From Sphingomonas asaccharolytica NBRC 15499 (lineage in GTDB: Bacteria; Pseudomonadota; Alphaproteobacteria; Sphingomonadales; Sphingomonadaceae): a stretch of 64,000 nucleotides of DNA. The stretch lies in assembly GCF_001598355.1 (NCBI RefSeq), contig NZ_BCYU01000002.1:44846-108845 (forward strand). The letters are read 5' to 3'. The translations under genes and the position numbers were made by a program. The notes under the pieces are model-generated. The model ran no database searches, was not told where the DNA came from, and saw only the letters and a list, made by a program, of their open reading frames with translations. This document shows, one piece after another, positions 7,689-16,505 of this stretch (positions are counted from its first letter, which is position 1; the number at the start of each line of letters is the position of its first letter).

Positions 7689-9347
7689 ATGCAGACTGTC
7701 GAGACGTTGAACGAAGGGCTCAAGCGCGCCTACACGCTGACGATCACCGCCAAGGAGATCGACGCCAAGGTCGACGCCGAGGTGAAGCGCGTGGCCCCGC
7801 AGGTCCGCATGCCCGGCTTCCGGCCCGGCAAGGTGCCCGCCAATTTGGTCCGCAAGATGCACGGCGAGGCGCTGACCCAGGACGCGCTCAATGCCGCGAT
7901 CCAGGAAGGTATCCAGACCCTGATCGGCAAGGAAAAGCTGCGTCCGGCGATGCAGCCCTCGGTCAAGCTCGAGAACGACTATGAGAAGGGCAAGGATGCC
8001 GAGCTCAAGGTCGAACTCGAAATCCTGCCCGACGTGCCGACGCCCGCGATCGACGCGATCAAGCTTGACCGCCTGACGGTTCCGGCCGGCGAGGAAGAGA
8101 TCCAGGCGCAACTCGAGAAGTTCGCCGCGCAGCAGAAGAATTGGGAAGACACCAAGGACGGCTACAAGGCCAAGCAGGGCGATCTCGTCACGCTCGACTT
8201 CGTCGGCAAGGACAAGAAGGGCGTCGCGTTCGAGGGCGGTACCGGCACCGACATGGCGGTCGAGATCGGCTCCGGCCGGCTCATCCCCGGGTTCGAGGAT
8301 CAGGTCGTCGGCGTGAAGGCGGGCGACGAGAAGACCATCAAGGTCACGTTCCCCGAGGATTATCCCGCCGAGGAGCTGAAGGGCCAGCCGGCGACGTTCG
8401 ACCTGACCGTCAAGTCGGTGAAGACCGCGGGCGAGACCAACATCGACGACAGCCTGGCCAAGTCGCTCGGCCTCAACGATCTCGAGCAGCTCAAGGGCCT
8501 GCTCAAGGGCCAGATCGAGCAGGAGCTCAACGGCCTGACTCGCACCCACATGAAGCGCAAGCTGCTCGACCAGCTCGCCGCGGGCCATGATTTCCCGGTG
8601 CCGCCGTCGATGGTCGCTGCCGAGTTCGACCAGATCTGGGAGCAGCTCAAGCACGAAGCGACGCACGAGCCCGATCCCGAGGCCGCGCTGGCCGAGATGG
8701 AGGCCGAGCGCGACGATTACCAGGCGATTGCCGAGCGCCGCGTGCGCCTCGGCCTGTTGCTGTCGGAAATCGGCCAGGCCAATGGCATCGAGGTCACCAA
8801 CCAGGAAATGAGCCGGCTGATCAGCCAGGCCGCGGCGCAATATGCCCCGCAGGACCAGCAGCGCTTCGTCGAATATATCCGCAACGAGCCGATGGCCGCT
8901 GCCCAGCTGCGCGCGCCCCTCTATGAGGACAAGGTCGTCGACTTCCTGTTCTCGACCGCGGACGTCACCGACCGCGAAGTGACTCGCGCCCAGCTCGAGG
9001 AAGCGATCGAGTCGGAAGACGGCTTCGCGACCGGCACGCATCATCACGACCACGACAATCACAAGCCCAAGGCGAAGAAGGCTGCCGCCAAGAAGGCGCC
9101 GGCCGCCAAGGCGGACAAGGCCGATAAGGCTGACGACGCCAAGGCTGAGGAGCCGGTGAAGAAGGCAGCGACCAAGAAGGCGTCGTCCAAGACCGACGAA
9201 AAGGTCGAGGCACCCGCCGACGAGCTGAAGGCCGAGGAACCGGTCAAGAAGGCCGCGACCAAGAAGGCTCCGGCCGCCAAGGCGGAACCCGCCGAGGAAG
9301 CGCCCGCCAAGAAGCCGGCGGCGAAGAAGGCTCCGGCGAAGAAGTGA
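7689..9347 (+). CDS. tig: Trigger factor, ribosome-associated chaperone/PPIase
   Basis: The 552-residue product has the ribosome-binding signature GFRPGKVP at residues 43-50, an FKBP-type peptidyl-prolyl isomerase domain around 160-245 (GSGRLIPGFEDQVVGVKAGD) and the helical C-terminal chaperone domain to about 440. It binds L23 at the ribosome exit and shields nascent chains. About 90 extra residues follow: a short His/Asp patch (HHHDHDNH), then an Ala/Lys/Pro-rich tail of AAKKAP-like repeats, making the protein longer than the usual 430-450 residues. Gene order tig-clpP-clpX-lon-hupB matches E. coli, with insertions. The start has GAAGG upstream. Confidence 0.96.
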   Translation: MQTVETLNEGLKRAYTLTITAKEIDAKVDAEVKRVAPQVRMPGFRPGKVPANLVRKMHGEALTQDALNAAIQEGIQTLIGKEKLRPAMQPSVKLENDYEKGKDAELKVELEILPDVPTPAIDAIKLDRLTVPAGEEEIQAQLEKFAAQQKNWEDTKDGYKAKQGDLVTLDFVGKDKKGVAFEGGTGTDMAVEIGSGRLIPGFEDQVVGVKAGDEKTIKVTFPEDYPAEELKGQPATFDLTVKSVKTAGETNIDDSLAKSLGLNDLEQLKGLLKGQIEQELNGLTRTHMKRKLLDQLAAGHDFPVPPSMVAAEFDQIWEQLKHEATHEPDPEAALAEMEAERDDYQAIAERRVRLGLLLSEIGQANGIEVTNQEMSRLISQAAAQYAPQDQQRFVEYIRNEPMAAAQLRAPLYEDKVVDFLFSTADVTDREVTRAQLEEAIESEDGFATGTHHHDHDNHKPKAKKAAAKKAPAAKADKADKADDAKAEEPVKKAATKKASSKTDEKVEAPADELKAEEPVKKAATKKAPAAKAEPAEEAPAKKPAAKKAPAKK

Positions 9348-9356
9348 CATTGTTAT

Positions 9357-9606
9357 CCCTCTCCCCTTGTGGGAGTTTGGGGTCGGCCCTGCCCCCCGGC
9401 AGGACCTAAACAATACGGGGTATTGTTTACCCCAAACTGGTTGCGAGACTTGGGTCGCGCCCTTGCGCGGCCTTAGTCGAAGCTGGGTGAGGGATAGGCG
9501 GTCGCTCTCGCGACCGCGCGAAGCTGCGCTTCGCTTCCCCTCATCCAACTACGACTAGCGAGCAAGCTCGCAAGTCTCCGTATCCTTCTCCCACAAGGGG
9601 AGAAGG
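9357..9606. repeat. Dispersed-type repeat element with 19-bp terminal inverted repeats
   Basis: CCCTCTCCCCTTGTGGGAG at 9357-9375 is the inverse (18 of 19) of the sequence at 9588-9606. Between them are internal palindromes (AAACAATAC with GTATTGTTT near 9408-9429, and GCGAAGC/GCTTCGC-type hairpins). No protein is encoded. It resembles a small non-autonomous palindromic element and occupies most of the tig-glycosyltransferase gap. Its right end lies 13 bases before the glycosyltransferase ATG and supplies that gene's only purine-rich upstream sequence. Confidence 0.7.
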
Positions 9607-9619
9607 TTTGGGGGCGCGA

Positions 9620-10546
9620 ATGACCGAACCACGTATCGCAGTCCTGCTACCCTGCTATAACGAGGAAGCCGCGATCGCGCAGACGGTCGCGGGGTTCCGC
9701 GCGGCGCTGCCGACCGCGACGATCTACGTCTACGACAACAATTCGAAGGACCGCACGGTCGAGGTCGCGCGCGCGGCCGGCGCGGTCGTGCGGTCGGAGC
9801 GGATGCAGGGCAAGGGCAATGTCGTCCGCCGCATGTTCGCCGATGTCGATGCCGACATCTATGTGATGGCCGATGGCGACGCGACCTATGATGCCGAGGC
9901 CGCCCCGCAGCTCGTCCAGCGGCTGATCGACGAGCAACTCGACATGGTGGTCGGCAGCCGGGTGACCCAGCACGACGCCGCCTATCGCCGTGGGCACGTC
10001 ATGGGCAACAAGTTGCTGACCGGCATGCTGGCCAAATTGTTCGGCCGGAGTTTCACTGATATTCTATCGGGTTACCGAGTATTCTCGCGACGGTTCGTGA
10101 AGAGTTTCCCGGTCCTGTCTGGCGGATTCGAGATCGAGACCGAGATCAGCGTCCACGCGCTCGAACTGCGCATGCCGGTCGGCGAGGTCGAGACGCGCTA
10201 TTTTGCGCGGCCGGAGGGATCGGCGTCGAAACTGTCGACCTATTCGGACGGCTTCCGCATCCTCAACACGATCGTGACGCTCTACCGGATCGAGCGACCG
10301 CTGCTGTTCTTCGGCGCGATCGGCGGCCTGCTCGCGTTCTTGGCGCTGGTGCTCGGTATCCCGCTGGCGATCACATACTACCATACGCATCTGGTGCCGC
10401 GTCTGCCGACGGCGATCATGGCGACAGGCCTGATCATTCTGGCGGCGTTGTGCTTCTTCGCAGGGTTGATCCTCGACACCGTGGTGCGTGGACGGCGCGA
10501 GGTGCGGCGATTGGCCTATCTGGGGCATCCTGCGCCGGGCGACTGA
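9620..10546 (+). CDS. Family 2 glycosyltransferase with C-terminal membrane segments
   Basis: The start is taken at the ATG at 9620; a TTG at 9608 is the alternative. The 308-residue protein has a GT-A fold: PRIAVLLPCYNEEAAI at the N-terminus, YDNNSKDRT, and a metal-binding DGD (VMADGDATYD) near residue 95. Two hydrophobic segments follow (about 232-255 and 270-290), as in polyprenyl-phosphate sugar transferases of the DPM1/GtrB type. It probably moves a sugar from a nucleotide donor to a lipid or polysaccharide at the inner membrane. The substrate cannot be read from the sequence. It stands alone between a repeat element and a reverse-strand gene. Confidence 0.85.
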   Translation: MTEPRIAVLLPCYNEEAAIAQTVAGFRAALPTATIYVYDNNSKDRTVEVARAAGAVVRSERMQGKGNVVRRMFADVDADIYVMADGDATYDAEAAPQLVQRLIDEQLDMVVGSRVTQHDAAYRRGHVMGNKLLTGMLAKLFGRSFTDILSGYRVFSRRFVKSFPVLSGGFEIETEISVHALELRMPVGEVETRYFARPEGSASKLSTYSDGFRILNTIVTLYRIERPLLFFGAIGGLLAFLALVLGIPLAITYYHTHLVPRLPTAIMATGLIILAALCFFAGLILDTVVRGRREVRRLAYLGHPAPGD

Positions 10547-10581
10547 GCCCGCCACCCCTGGATGCCTCATTCGCTGGCGCA

Positions 10582-10761
10582 TCATACGATCCAAGGAATC
10601 GCAACGATTACTGCAAAATAGAATACTAAACCGATATTGAACGCTGTTGGATCGTCCCGCCGCCGGAGCAGGCCCGCCTTAGTAGGCAGGACTCCCCGAT
10701 ACGCGCCCAATCCGAGCAGTGAGAGCATTACCCCATAAAAGATGAACTTCGCGGGTGTCAT
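10582..10761 (-). CDS. 59-aa two-segment membrane protein of unknown function
   Basis: Reading the reverse strand from the ATG at 10761 gives 59 residues ending at a TGA at 10582. The protein starts MTPAKFIFYGVMLSLLGLG, continues with a basic loop containing LLRRRDDPT, and has a second hydrophobic segment FNIGLVFYFAVIVAIPW near the C-terminus. Two membrane helices with a positively charged connecting loop is a credible small-protein design and codon use looks coding. The ribosome binding site is weak (GGATAGG). It fills a gap that otherwise looks empty. I recognise no family. Confidence 0.5.
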   Translation of the reverse strand: MTPAKFIFYGVMLSLLGLGAYRGVLPTKAGLLRRRDDPTAFNIGLVFYFAVIVAIPWIV

Positions 10762-10867
10762 TGCAGCCTATCCCAAGGTCCTCGGAATAGAATCGCTCGA
10801 TCTGGCACCGGAGTAATACGGCACTTCTCGCTGATCTCCGCAATCGAGACATAAACGAACATCGTCA

Positions 10868-11263
10868 CTAAGCGTCAGAAGTCGCTGATCCCGAACCGCG
10901 CGACGCCCTGATTATGCCCGGTGGATCGAGCACGCTGATATCGAGATCGAGCGGCTGGCCGATCCAGTGCGCCAGCGTGGTGTGATCCGCCAGATCGTCG
11001 TCGGTCAGCGGATGGACCAGGGCGCGTAGGCCGGTCGTTTCGATCGCGCGCGAGACCACAGTGCCGGCGCTGCCGGAGAAATGGATCTCGAACTGCGCGA
11101 TCGGATGCGGGCCGACCGGGCCGTCGGTCATCCGTCCGATGAACAGGATCGGCGCGACGTCGTCGACCATCATGTCGGCGAAGGTTGCGCGCAACTTTTC
11201 GGCTGCGGCGCGTTCGGACGCGTCATAATAGATGTGCGCGTGCCATGGCGCATTGTCGTTCAT
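10868..11263 (-). CDS. DOPA 4,5-dioxygenase family protein
   Basis: The 131-residue protein carries HAHIYYD at residues 8-14 and PHPIAQFEIHF about 50 residues later, the conserved histidine-containing segments of the DOPA_dioxygen family (PF08883), small Fe(II) extradiol-type proteins related to plant and fungal DOPA dioxygenases. The bacterial substrate is usually unknown. Its ATG overlaps the stop of the upstream reductase gene (ATGA), so the two are co-translated. The C-terminus is a low-complexity Ser/Gly/Arg tail. Confidence 0.8.
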   Translation of the reverse strand: MNDNAPWHAHIYYDASERAAAEKLRATFADMMVDDVAPILFIGRMTDGPVGPHPIAQFEIHFSGSAGTVVSRAIETTGLRALVHPLTDDDLADHTTLAHWIGQPLDLDISVLDPPGIIRASRGSGSATSDA

Positions 11264-12285
11264 GGCACGATCCCCAGCCGAATCAGGCTTTCGCCCGATG
11301 CTACGATAGCCTCTTCGTTCGATCGGAATTGCCAGCCGAGTTGCTCGCGGGCCTTGGCGTTGCTCGCCGCGGAGCGGATGCCGAGGCGCGGCGCCGCCTC
11401 GCGCGCCAGCGGGTTGAACAGCGCGATCAGCCGGATCAGCCAGTCGGGCATCTGACGCAGTTTCGCCTTCGCCGCTTTCTCACCCATTCCCTGCTGCAGG
11501 ATCACCGACATGTCGTAGATCGACACCGGATCGCCAGCGACCGCCAGGAAGCGTTCGCCGTTCGCCTCAGGCGCCGTCATCGCCTTGATTTGCATCCCCG
11601 CCACGTCGCGCACGTCGACTACACCGAAATAGAGCCGCGGCGCGCCGGGCAGCCCGCCTTCGAGCATGCGCTTGATGATCTCGATCGAGGTCGACAGATC
11701 CTCATTGAGCACCGGGCCGAAGATGCCGACCGGGTTGACCACCGCGAGTTCGAGGCCGTTGCCTTCGCGCTCGATAAAATCCCAGGCCGCGCGCTCGGCC
11801 AGCGTCTTGGATTTCATATAAGGCTGGACCGCAGGACCATCCACGTTGGTCCAGTCCGCTTCGGTATAAGCCGCGGCCTGGTCGCCATGACCGTAACCGA
11901 TCGCCGCGAAGGACGAGGTCAGGACGACGCGCTTGACGCCGGCGTCGCGGGCGGCGCGCAGGACCCTGAGCGTGCCGTCGACCGCGGGGCGGATCAGGTC
12001 GTTCTCGTCCTTGGGCTGGGCCAGCGGGAAGGGGGAGGCGACGTGCTGGACATAGTCGCAACCCGTGACCGCCTGAGCCCAGCCCTCATCCTGGTTGAGA
12101 TCGGCGGCGACGAAGCTCAGTCGATCGAGATTCTTGGCTCCGGCCTGGGCGAGCGTATCGCGCACCGCCTGTTCCTTGCTCAGCGACCGCACGGTCGTCC
12201 GCACGTCATGCCCCGCCTCGAGCAATTGCAGGATGACGTGCCCGCCGACGAAACCCGACCCGCCCGTGACCAGAATCGCGCTCAT
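11260..12285 (-). CDS. NAD(P)-dependent aldehyde/dihydroflavonol-type reductase (extended SDR)
   Basis: The start is the ATG at 12285 with AGAGGGGA upstream; longer reading would run into the clpP leader. The 341-residue protein has the nucleotide-binding TGGSGFVGGH at residues 7-16, the catalytic Ser near 124 (VLTSSFAAIG), and Tyr156 and Lys160 (YMKSK). It belongs to the extended SDR/NAD-epimerase group near dihydroflavonol 4-reductases and bacterial aldehyde reductases. It is likely to reduce a carbonyl compound with NADPH. It is coupled to the DOPA-dioxygenase-like gene, so both may act on one aromatic or aldehyde substrate. That link is inference. Confidence 0.85.
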   Translation of the reverse strand: MSAILVTGGSGFVGGHVILQLLEAGHDVRTTVRSLSKEQAVRDTLAQAGAKNLDRLSFVAADLNQDEGWAQAVTGCDYVQHVASPFPLAQPKDENDLIRPAVDGTLRVLRAARDAGVKRVVLTSSFAAIGYGHGDQAAAYTEADWTNVDGPAVQPYMKSKTLAERAAWDFIEREGNGLELAVVNPVGIFGPVLNEDLSTSIEIIKRMLEGGLPGAPRLYFGVVDVRDVAGMQIKAMTAPEANGERFLAVAGDPVSIYDMSVILQQGMGEKAAKAKLRQMPDWLIRLIALFNPLAREAAPRLGIRSAASNAKAREQLGWQFRSNEEAIVASGESLIRLGIVP

Positions 12286-12449
12286 CGCGTCCCCTCTTTC
12301 TTGTGCAATAGACGTGGGCCCGCCGCGATGGCGATGCAAGACGCGGAAAATCGCAACCGGCCCCCGTTCACCATTGCGCCCCCTTGCGCCCCGCCGGGCG
12401 AGCGCCGATGTAGGGCGCAAGCTAGGCATAAGGACCCGAGAGAATTAAC

Positions 12450-13127
12450 ATGCACAATCCGTTCGAAACCGGCCAATTCGCTCCTCCCGGCTTCCGCGTC
12501 GACCCCGTGACCGGCGGCCTCGTGCCGATCGTCATCGAGCAGTCGAACCGCGGCGAGCGCAGCTTCGACATCTATTCGCGACTGCTGCGCGAGCGGATCA
12601 TCTTCCTGGTCGGCCCGGTCGAGGACCATATGGCCTCGCTGATCACCGCGCAGTTGCTGTTCCTCGAATCGGAAAATCCGAAGAAGGACATCTACATGTA
12701 CATCAACTCGCCGGGCGGCGTCGTCACGGCGGGCATGGCGATCCACGACACGATGCAGTACATCCGTCCGCGCGTCGGCACGGTGTGCATCGGCCAGGCA
12801 GCCTCGATGGGCAGCTTCCTGCTCGCGGCGGGCGAGCCCGGCATGCGGGTCGCGCTGACCAATGCGCGGATCATGATCCACCAGCCGTCGGGTGGTGCCC
12901 AGGGCATGGCGTCGGATATCGAGATCCAGGCCAAGGAAATCCTGCGCATCCGCGAGCGGATGAACAGCCTCTATTCCAAATATACCGGCCAGCCGCTCGA
13001 CGTGATCGAGCGTTCGATGGACCGCGACAAGTTCCTGGAAGCCGATGAGGCCAAGGAATTCGGTCTGGTCGACGAAGTGTTCGACAAGCGTCCGGCGCCC
13101 GCCGACGATCAGGCGCAGGCGGCTTGA
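12450..13127 (+). CDS. clpP: ATP-dependent Clp protease proteolytic subunit
   Basis: The 225-residue serine peptidase has catalytic Ser119 (GQAASMGS), His144 (MIHQPSGG) and Asp193 (MDRDKF), at the spacing of the E. coli enzyme. It assembles as a tetradecameric chamber that degrades proteins unfolded by ClpX or ClpA. N-terminal propeptide residues precede [23 protein letters not shown]. It lies upstream of clpX with one small gene between, and is transcribed divergently from the reductase. Confidence 0.97.
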   Translation: MHNPFETGQFAPPGFRVDPVTGGLVPIVIEQSNRGERSFDIYSRLLRERIIFLVGPVEDHMASLITAQLLFLESENPKKDIYMYINSPGGVVTAGMAIHDTMQYIRPRVGTVCIGQAASMGSFLLAAGEPGMRVALTNARIMIHQPSGGAQGMASDIEIQAKEILRIRERMNSLYSKYTGQPLDVIERSMDRDKFLEADEAKEFGLVDEVFDKRPAPADDQAQAA

Positions 13128-13148
13128 GGTTGAAGCGGGGGCGGGGGG

Positions 13149-13452
13149 ATGTTCGTTCCTTTGCCCTTGCTGATCGTGGCGGGACTGGTTTTCCTGGTCC
13201 TGCTGGTGATGGCGGCGCGGTCGCTCGGACGATTTGATGGCGGCACCGCGACCGCGCGTGCAGCGGGTGGCGGTTCCAGCCGGGCAAAAGCTGGAATTAT
13301 CGAGCGAAACGCGAGTAGAGGTCGAACGATTGCTGGCCAAGGGTCAGGTGATCAATGCTATCAAATTGGTCCGCGAAGCGACTGGTTCGGGACTGAAAGA
13401 GGCCAAGGACGCGGTCGACGAAATGCGGCGATCCGTCCTGCCGTCACGGTAA
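13149..13452 (+). CDS. Membrane-anchored L7/L12-like C-terminal-domain protein, split by an apparent frameshift
   Basis: Two overlapping frames each hold half of a sensible protein. The first (ATG at 13149, very G-rich ribosome binding site) encodes a transmembrane segment, LPLLIVAGLVFLVLLVMAA. The second (open from 13210; possible starts TTG 13234 and ATG 13237; stop 13452) encodes a 71-72-residue protein with the ribosomal L7/L12 C-terminal-domain signature AIKLVREATGSGLKEAKDAV. Past about 13240 the first frame looks out of frame. A one-base change in 13207-13240 would join anchor, linker and domain. It may be a broken gene, a true two-gene pair or a recoding site. Confidence 0.6.
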
Positions 13453-13556
13453 CGCGGTTAAGGCGACGTGATTTTTATTGTGGGTTTACGGTGGTGCGCT
13501 AACATATGCGCCCGAAAACGGTACGCGCCCGTATCCGCGCGTGACGAGGTGATTGA

Positions 13557-14828
13557 ATGCCAAAGTTAGATGGCGGCGATTCGAAGAGTACGCTTTATTG
13601 CTCGTTCTGCGGGAAATCGCAGCACGAGGTGAGGAAGCTCATCGCCGGCCCGACCGTGTTTATCTGCGACGAGTGCGTGGAGCTGTGCAACGACATCATC
13701 CGTGAGGAAACGAAGTCGGCATTGGTCTCCAAGAAGGACGGTGGCGTCCCCACGCCGCAGGAAATCTGCGACGTGCTCGACGATTACGTGATCGGCCAGA
13801 AACAGGCCAAGCGCGTGCTCTCGGTCGCGGTGCACAATCATTACAAGCGGCTCAACCACGGCGCCAAGGGCGCCGATGTCGAGCTCGCCAAGTCGAACAT
13901 CCTGCTCGTCGGTCCGACCGGGTGCGGCAAGACGTTGCTCGCGCAGACACTAGCGCGAATCCTCGACGTGCCGTTCACCATGGCCGATGCGACCACGCTG
14001 ACCGAAGCCGGCTATGTCGGTGAGGATGTCGAGAACATCATCCTCAAGCTGCTCCAGGCATCCGACTACAATGTCGAGCGGGCGCAGCGTGGGATCGTTT
14101 ACATCGACGAGATCGACAAGATCAGCCGCAAGGCGGAAAATCCGTCGATCACGCGCGACGTGTCGGGCGAAGGCGTGCAGCAGGCGCTGCTCAAGCTGAT
14201 GGAAGGCACGACCGCGAGCGTTCCGCCGCAGGGCGGCCGCAAGCATCCGCAGCAGGAATTCCTCCAGGTCGACACGACCAACATCCTGTTCATCTGCGGC
14301 GGCGCCTTCTCCGGCCTGGAAAAGATCATCGGCGATCGCCTGCAGGGCAAGTCGATCGGATTCGGCGCGCATGTCGCCGCGCCCGACGAGCGCCGCACCG
14401 GCGAAGTGCTGAAGTCGGTCGAGCCCGAGGATCTGCTCAAGTTTGGCCTGATCCCCGAATTCGTCGGCCGCTTGCCGGTGATCGCTACCTTGGAGGATCT
14501 CGACGAGCCGGCGCTGGTCAAGATCCTGTCCGAGCCGAAGAACGCCTTGGTCAAACAGTATCAGAAGCTGTTCGACATGGAGGACGTGAAGCTGGGCTTC
14601 ACCGACGACGCGCTGTCGACGGTCGCGCGCAAGGCGATCGACCGCAAGACTGGCGCGCGTGGACTGCGCTCGATCCTGGAGGGCATTTTGCTCGACACGA
14701 TGTTCGACCTGCCCGGCATGGACGGCGTCGACGAAGTGATGATCGACAAGGACGTGGTAGAGGGCCGCAAGGACCCGATCCGCGTCTATGCCAAGAAGGA
14801 AAAGGAAAAGGCCGGCGACGCCGCCTGA
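13557..14828 (+). CDS. clpX: ATP-dependent Clp protease ATP-binding subunit ClpX
   Basis: The 423-residue AAA+ unfoldase has an N-terminal zinc finger with Cys15, Cys18, Cys37 and Cys40, a Walker A GPTGCGKT at 119-126, a Walker B at about 180-187 (IVYIDEID), and the pore-loop GYVGED. It unfolds tagged substrates and feeds them to ClpP. It ends with a short Lys/Glu tail. A strong intrinsic terminator follows at 14856-14890. Confidence 0.97.
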   Translation: MPKLDGGDSKSTLYCSFCGKSQHEVRKLIAGPTVFICDECVELCNDIIREETKSALVSKKDGGVPTPQEICDVLDDYVIGQKQAKRVLSVAVHNHYKRLNHGAKGADVELAKSNILLVGPTGCGKTLLAQTLARILDVPFTMADATTLTEAGYVGEDVENIILKLLQASDYNVERAQRGIVYIDEIDKISRKAENPSITRDVSGEGVQQALLKLMEGTTASVPPQGGRKHPQQEFLQVDTTNILFICGGAFSGLEKIIGDRLQGKSIGFGAHVAAPDERRTGEVLKSVEPEDLLKFGLIPEFVGRLPVIATLEDLDEPALVKILSEPKNALVKQYQKLFDMEDVKLGFTDDALSTVARKAIDRKTGARGLRSILEGILLDTMFDLPGMDGVDEVMIDKDVVEGRKDPIRVYAKKEKEKAGDAA

Positions 14829-14855
14829 TCCGGGTTTTCAAGCGTGATAAGAGAT

Positions 14856-14890
14856 ACGGGCGCCGATCGTTTCGACCGGCGCCCGTTTTC
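14856..14890 (+). terminator. Intrinsic terminator after clpX
   Basis: Perfect 10-bp arms ACGGGCGCCG and CGGCGCCCGT with an 11-base loop are followed by TTTTCG. It sits 27 bases past the clpX stop. Confidence 0.85.
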
Positions 14891-14902
14891 GTTGGAGGGG
14901 TA

Positions 14903-15148
14903 ATGCTCGACCTGAGACCGAATTGCGAATGCTGCGACCGCGATCTGCCGGCCGACAGTCCTGACGCACGCATCTGTACGTTCGAATGCACGTTCTGCGC
15001 GGAATGCGTCGATGGCGTGCTCGGCGGCGTCTGTCCCAATTGCGGCGGTAATTTCGTGCCGCGGCCGATCCGTCCGGCGGCATTGCTCGAACGCAATCCA
15101 GCCTCGACCCAACGCGTGCTCAAGCCCGAAGGCTGCAAGGCGGCATGA
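14903..15148 (+). CDS. DUF1272 small zinc-ribbon-like protein
   Basis: The 81-residue protein starts MLDLRPNCECCDRDLP and contains ICTFECTFCAEC and GVCPNCGGNF, so eleven cysteines are arranged in CxC/CxxC pairs as in the DUF1272 family (PF06906). It presumably binds zinc; its role is unknown. GGAGGGG precedes the ATG. Its stop overlaps the ATG of the acetyltransferase gene (ATGA), a pairing that suggests joint expression. Confidence 0.88.
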   Translation: MLDLRPNCECCDRDLPADSPDARICTFECTFCAECVDGVLGGVCPNCGGNFVPRPIRPAALLERNPASTQRVLKPEGCKAA

Positions 15149-15726
15149 TCCGCGTGGCGACGAGGGCCGATCGCGACGCGATCGCGGTGACGCTCGCGCG
15201 GGCCTTCGCCGACGATCCGGCGACGTCGTACATCTTTCCCGATCCGGCCGAGCGCGCGAAGCGGTTGCCGCGCATGTTCCGGCTGATCTTCGACGAGGAT
15301 GCCGGCGGCATGCCGCTGGTGACCGGGAGCGGGGAAGCAGCGACCTTGTGGCGGCGGCCGGGCCAGGCCGAGATCGGCAAGCTCGAGATGCTCAAGCAAT
15401 TGTTCCCGTTGATCGGCGCCTTCGGGTCGTCGCTGGTGCGGGCGATGCGTGTAGGCGATGCGATCGACGCGCATCATCCATCGGGGACCTATTGGTATCT
15501 GCACATCGCCGGCGTCGACCCCGCGCATCAGGGCAAGGGGCTGGGCTCGGCCTCGATCCGCCAGGGGCTCGCCAAGGCGCGGGAGGATGGCGTGCCGGCG
15601 TTCCTCGAAACCGCGACGCCGCGCAATGTCAGCCTCTATCAGTCGCTCGGATTCGAAGTGATCGACGAATGGCACGTGCCCAAGGGCGGGCCCAAGTTTT
15701 GGTCGATGTTGAATCCGAGGCCGTAG
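15145..15726 (+). CDS. GNAT-family N-acetyltransferase
   Basis: The 193-residue protein has the GNAT core: an acetyl-CoA pyrophosphate-binding motif of Q/R-x-x-G-x-G/A type at GVDPAHQGKGLGSASIRQGL (about residues 128-148), then FLETATPRNVSLYQSLGFEV, the C-terminal motif. It transfers acetyl from acetyl-CoA to an unidentified amine. The start overlaps the DUF1272 stop. It is followed by a palindromic repeat that may end transcription. Confidence 0.85.
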   Translation: MIRVATRADRDAIAVTLARAFADDPATSYIFPDPAERAKRLPRMFRLIFDEDAGGMPLVTGSGEAATLWRRPGQAEIGKLEMLKQLFPLIGAFGSSLVRAMRVGDAIDAHHPSGTYWYLHIAGVDPAHQGKGLGSASIRQGLAKAREDGVPAFLETATPRNVSLYQSLGFEVIDEWHVPKGGPKFWSMLNPRP

Positions 15727-15740
15727 GAAGCCCGCATTTA

Positions 15741-15849
15741 CCGTCATCCCCGCGAAAGCGGGGACCCAGCTCCAACGCTCTCCTCCATACAGCCGGTCGT
15801 AGTTGCGGATACTGCCGGAGCTGGGTCCCCGCTGTCGCGGGGATGACGG
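15741..15849. repeat. Palindromic intergenic repeat (CCGTCATCCCCGC type)
   Basis: CCGTCATCCCCGCGAAAGCG... on the left is mirrored by ...GTCGCGGGGATGACGG on the right, with GGACCCAGCTCC/GGAGCTGGGTCC inside and a loop of about 40 bases. It lies between convergent genes, where it could act as a bidirectional terminator. A related but distinct copy is at 40434-40543. Confidence 0.8.
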
Positions 15850-15859
15850 AGGAGGGCGG

Positions 15860-16465
15860 TCAGAAAACCCCCGGCACGAACCTTTTCACCCTCGCGGCAT
15901 ACTCATCATACGCTGCCCCAAACTGCGTCCTCAGCAGCCGCTCCTCGTGCGCGACGCGCATCCATGTCCCCAGCGCGTAGAGCGGCACGCCGACGACCAG
16001 GTTGCGGGTGTGGCCGAAGGCGATCGCCATCGCGATCATGAACCCGAACAAAGCGACATAGATCGGGTTGCGCACGACCGCGAACGGGCCGGTCTGGACG
16101 AGCGTGTGGTCGGTCAGCGTGCGGGCAACCAATGCCCAGTTCTTGCCCATCGCGTGCGAGGAGGCATGGAACAACCATACGGCACCCAGCATCAGCGCAA
16201 GGACCACGATCGCCTCGATGATCGCCTTGGCCGACAGCGGATCGAGTTCGACGCGGACGGGGCCAAAGCCCGAAACGCCGATGCCGATTCCCTGGACGAC
16301 GATCCAGAGCCAGGTAATCGAGGCGCGTTGCGACAAGGGTGTGGTGCCGACCTTTGTCGCCCGATGCCGCGCCGCCATCAGCGCGATGAAGAACGCGAAG
16401 AAGCCGAGCATCATCGCGGCGATCCCGGGCAGGGCGACCGCGTCGTTGGGAAAAGCGTGTTGCAT
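15860..16465 (-). CDS. Isoprenylcysteine carboxyl methyltransferase (ICMT/PEMT)-like membrane protein
   Basis: The 201-residue protein has about five hydrophobic segments and the C-terminal SAM-binding pattern of the ICMT/PEMT superfamily: GPFAVVRNPIYVALFGFM near residue 130 and HEERLLRTQFGAAYDEYAARV near 180. Bacterial members methylate small or lipid substrates, mostly unidentified. It runs towards the acetyltransferase, separated by the palindromic repeat, and follows the M1 peptidase gene in the same direction with a 40-base gap. Confidence 0.82.
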   Translation of the reverse strand: MQHAFPNDAVALPGIAAMMLGFFAFFIALMAARHRATKVGTTPLSQRASITWLWIVVQGIGIGVSGFGPVRVELDPLSAKAIIEAIVVLALMLGAVWLFHASSHAMGKNWALVARTLTDHTLVQTGPFAVVRNPIYVALFGFMIAMAIAFGHTRNLVVGVPLYALGTWMRVAHEERLLRTQFGAAYDEYAARVKRFVPGVF

Positions 16466-16505
16466 CGGGTTTGTATGCTCCAGCCGTATTATTCTAACAA
16501 CACAC

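Noticed and set aside
7575..9548. Long reverse-strand open frame opposite trigger factor
   Set aside because: Leu/Arg/Gly-rich shadow of a GC-rich gene; the forward frame has clear trigger factor domains.
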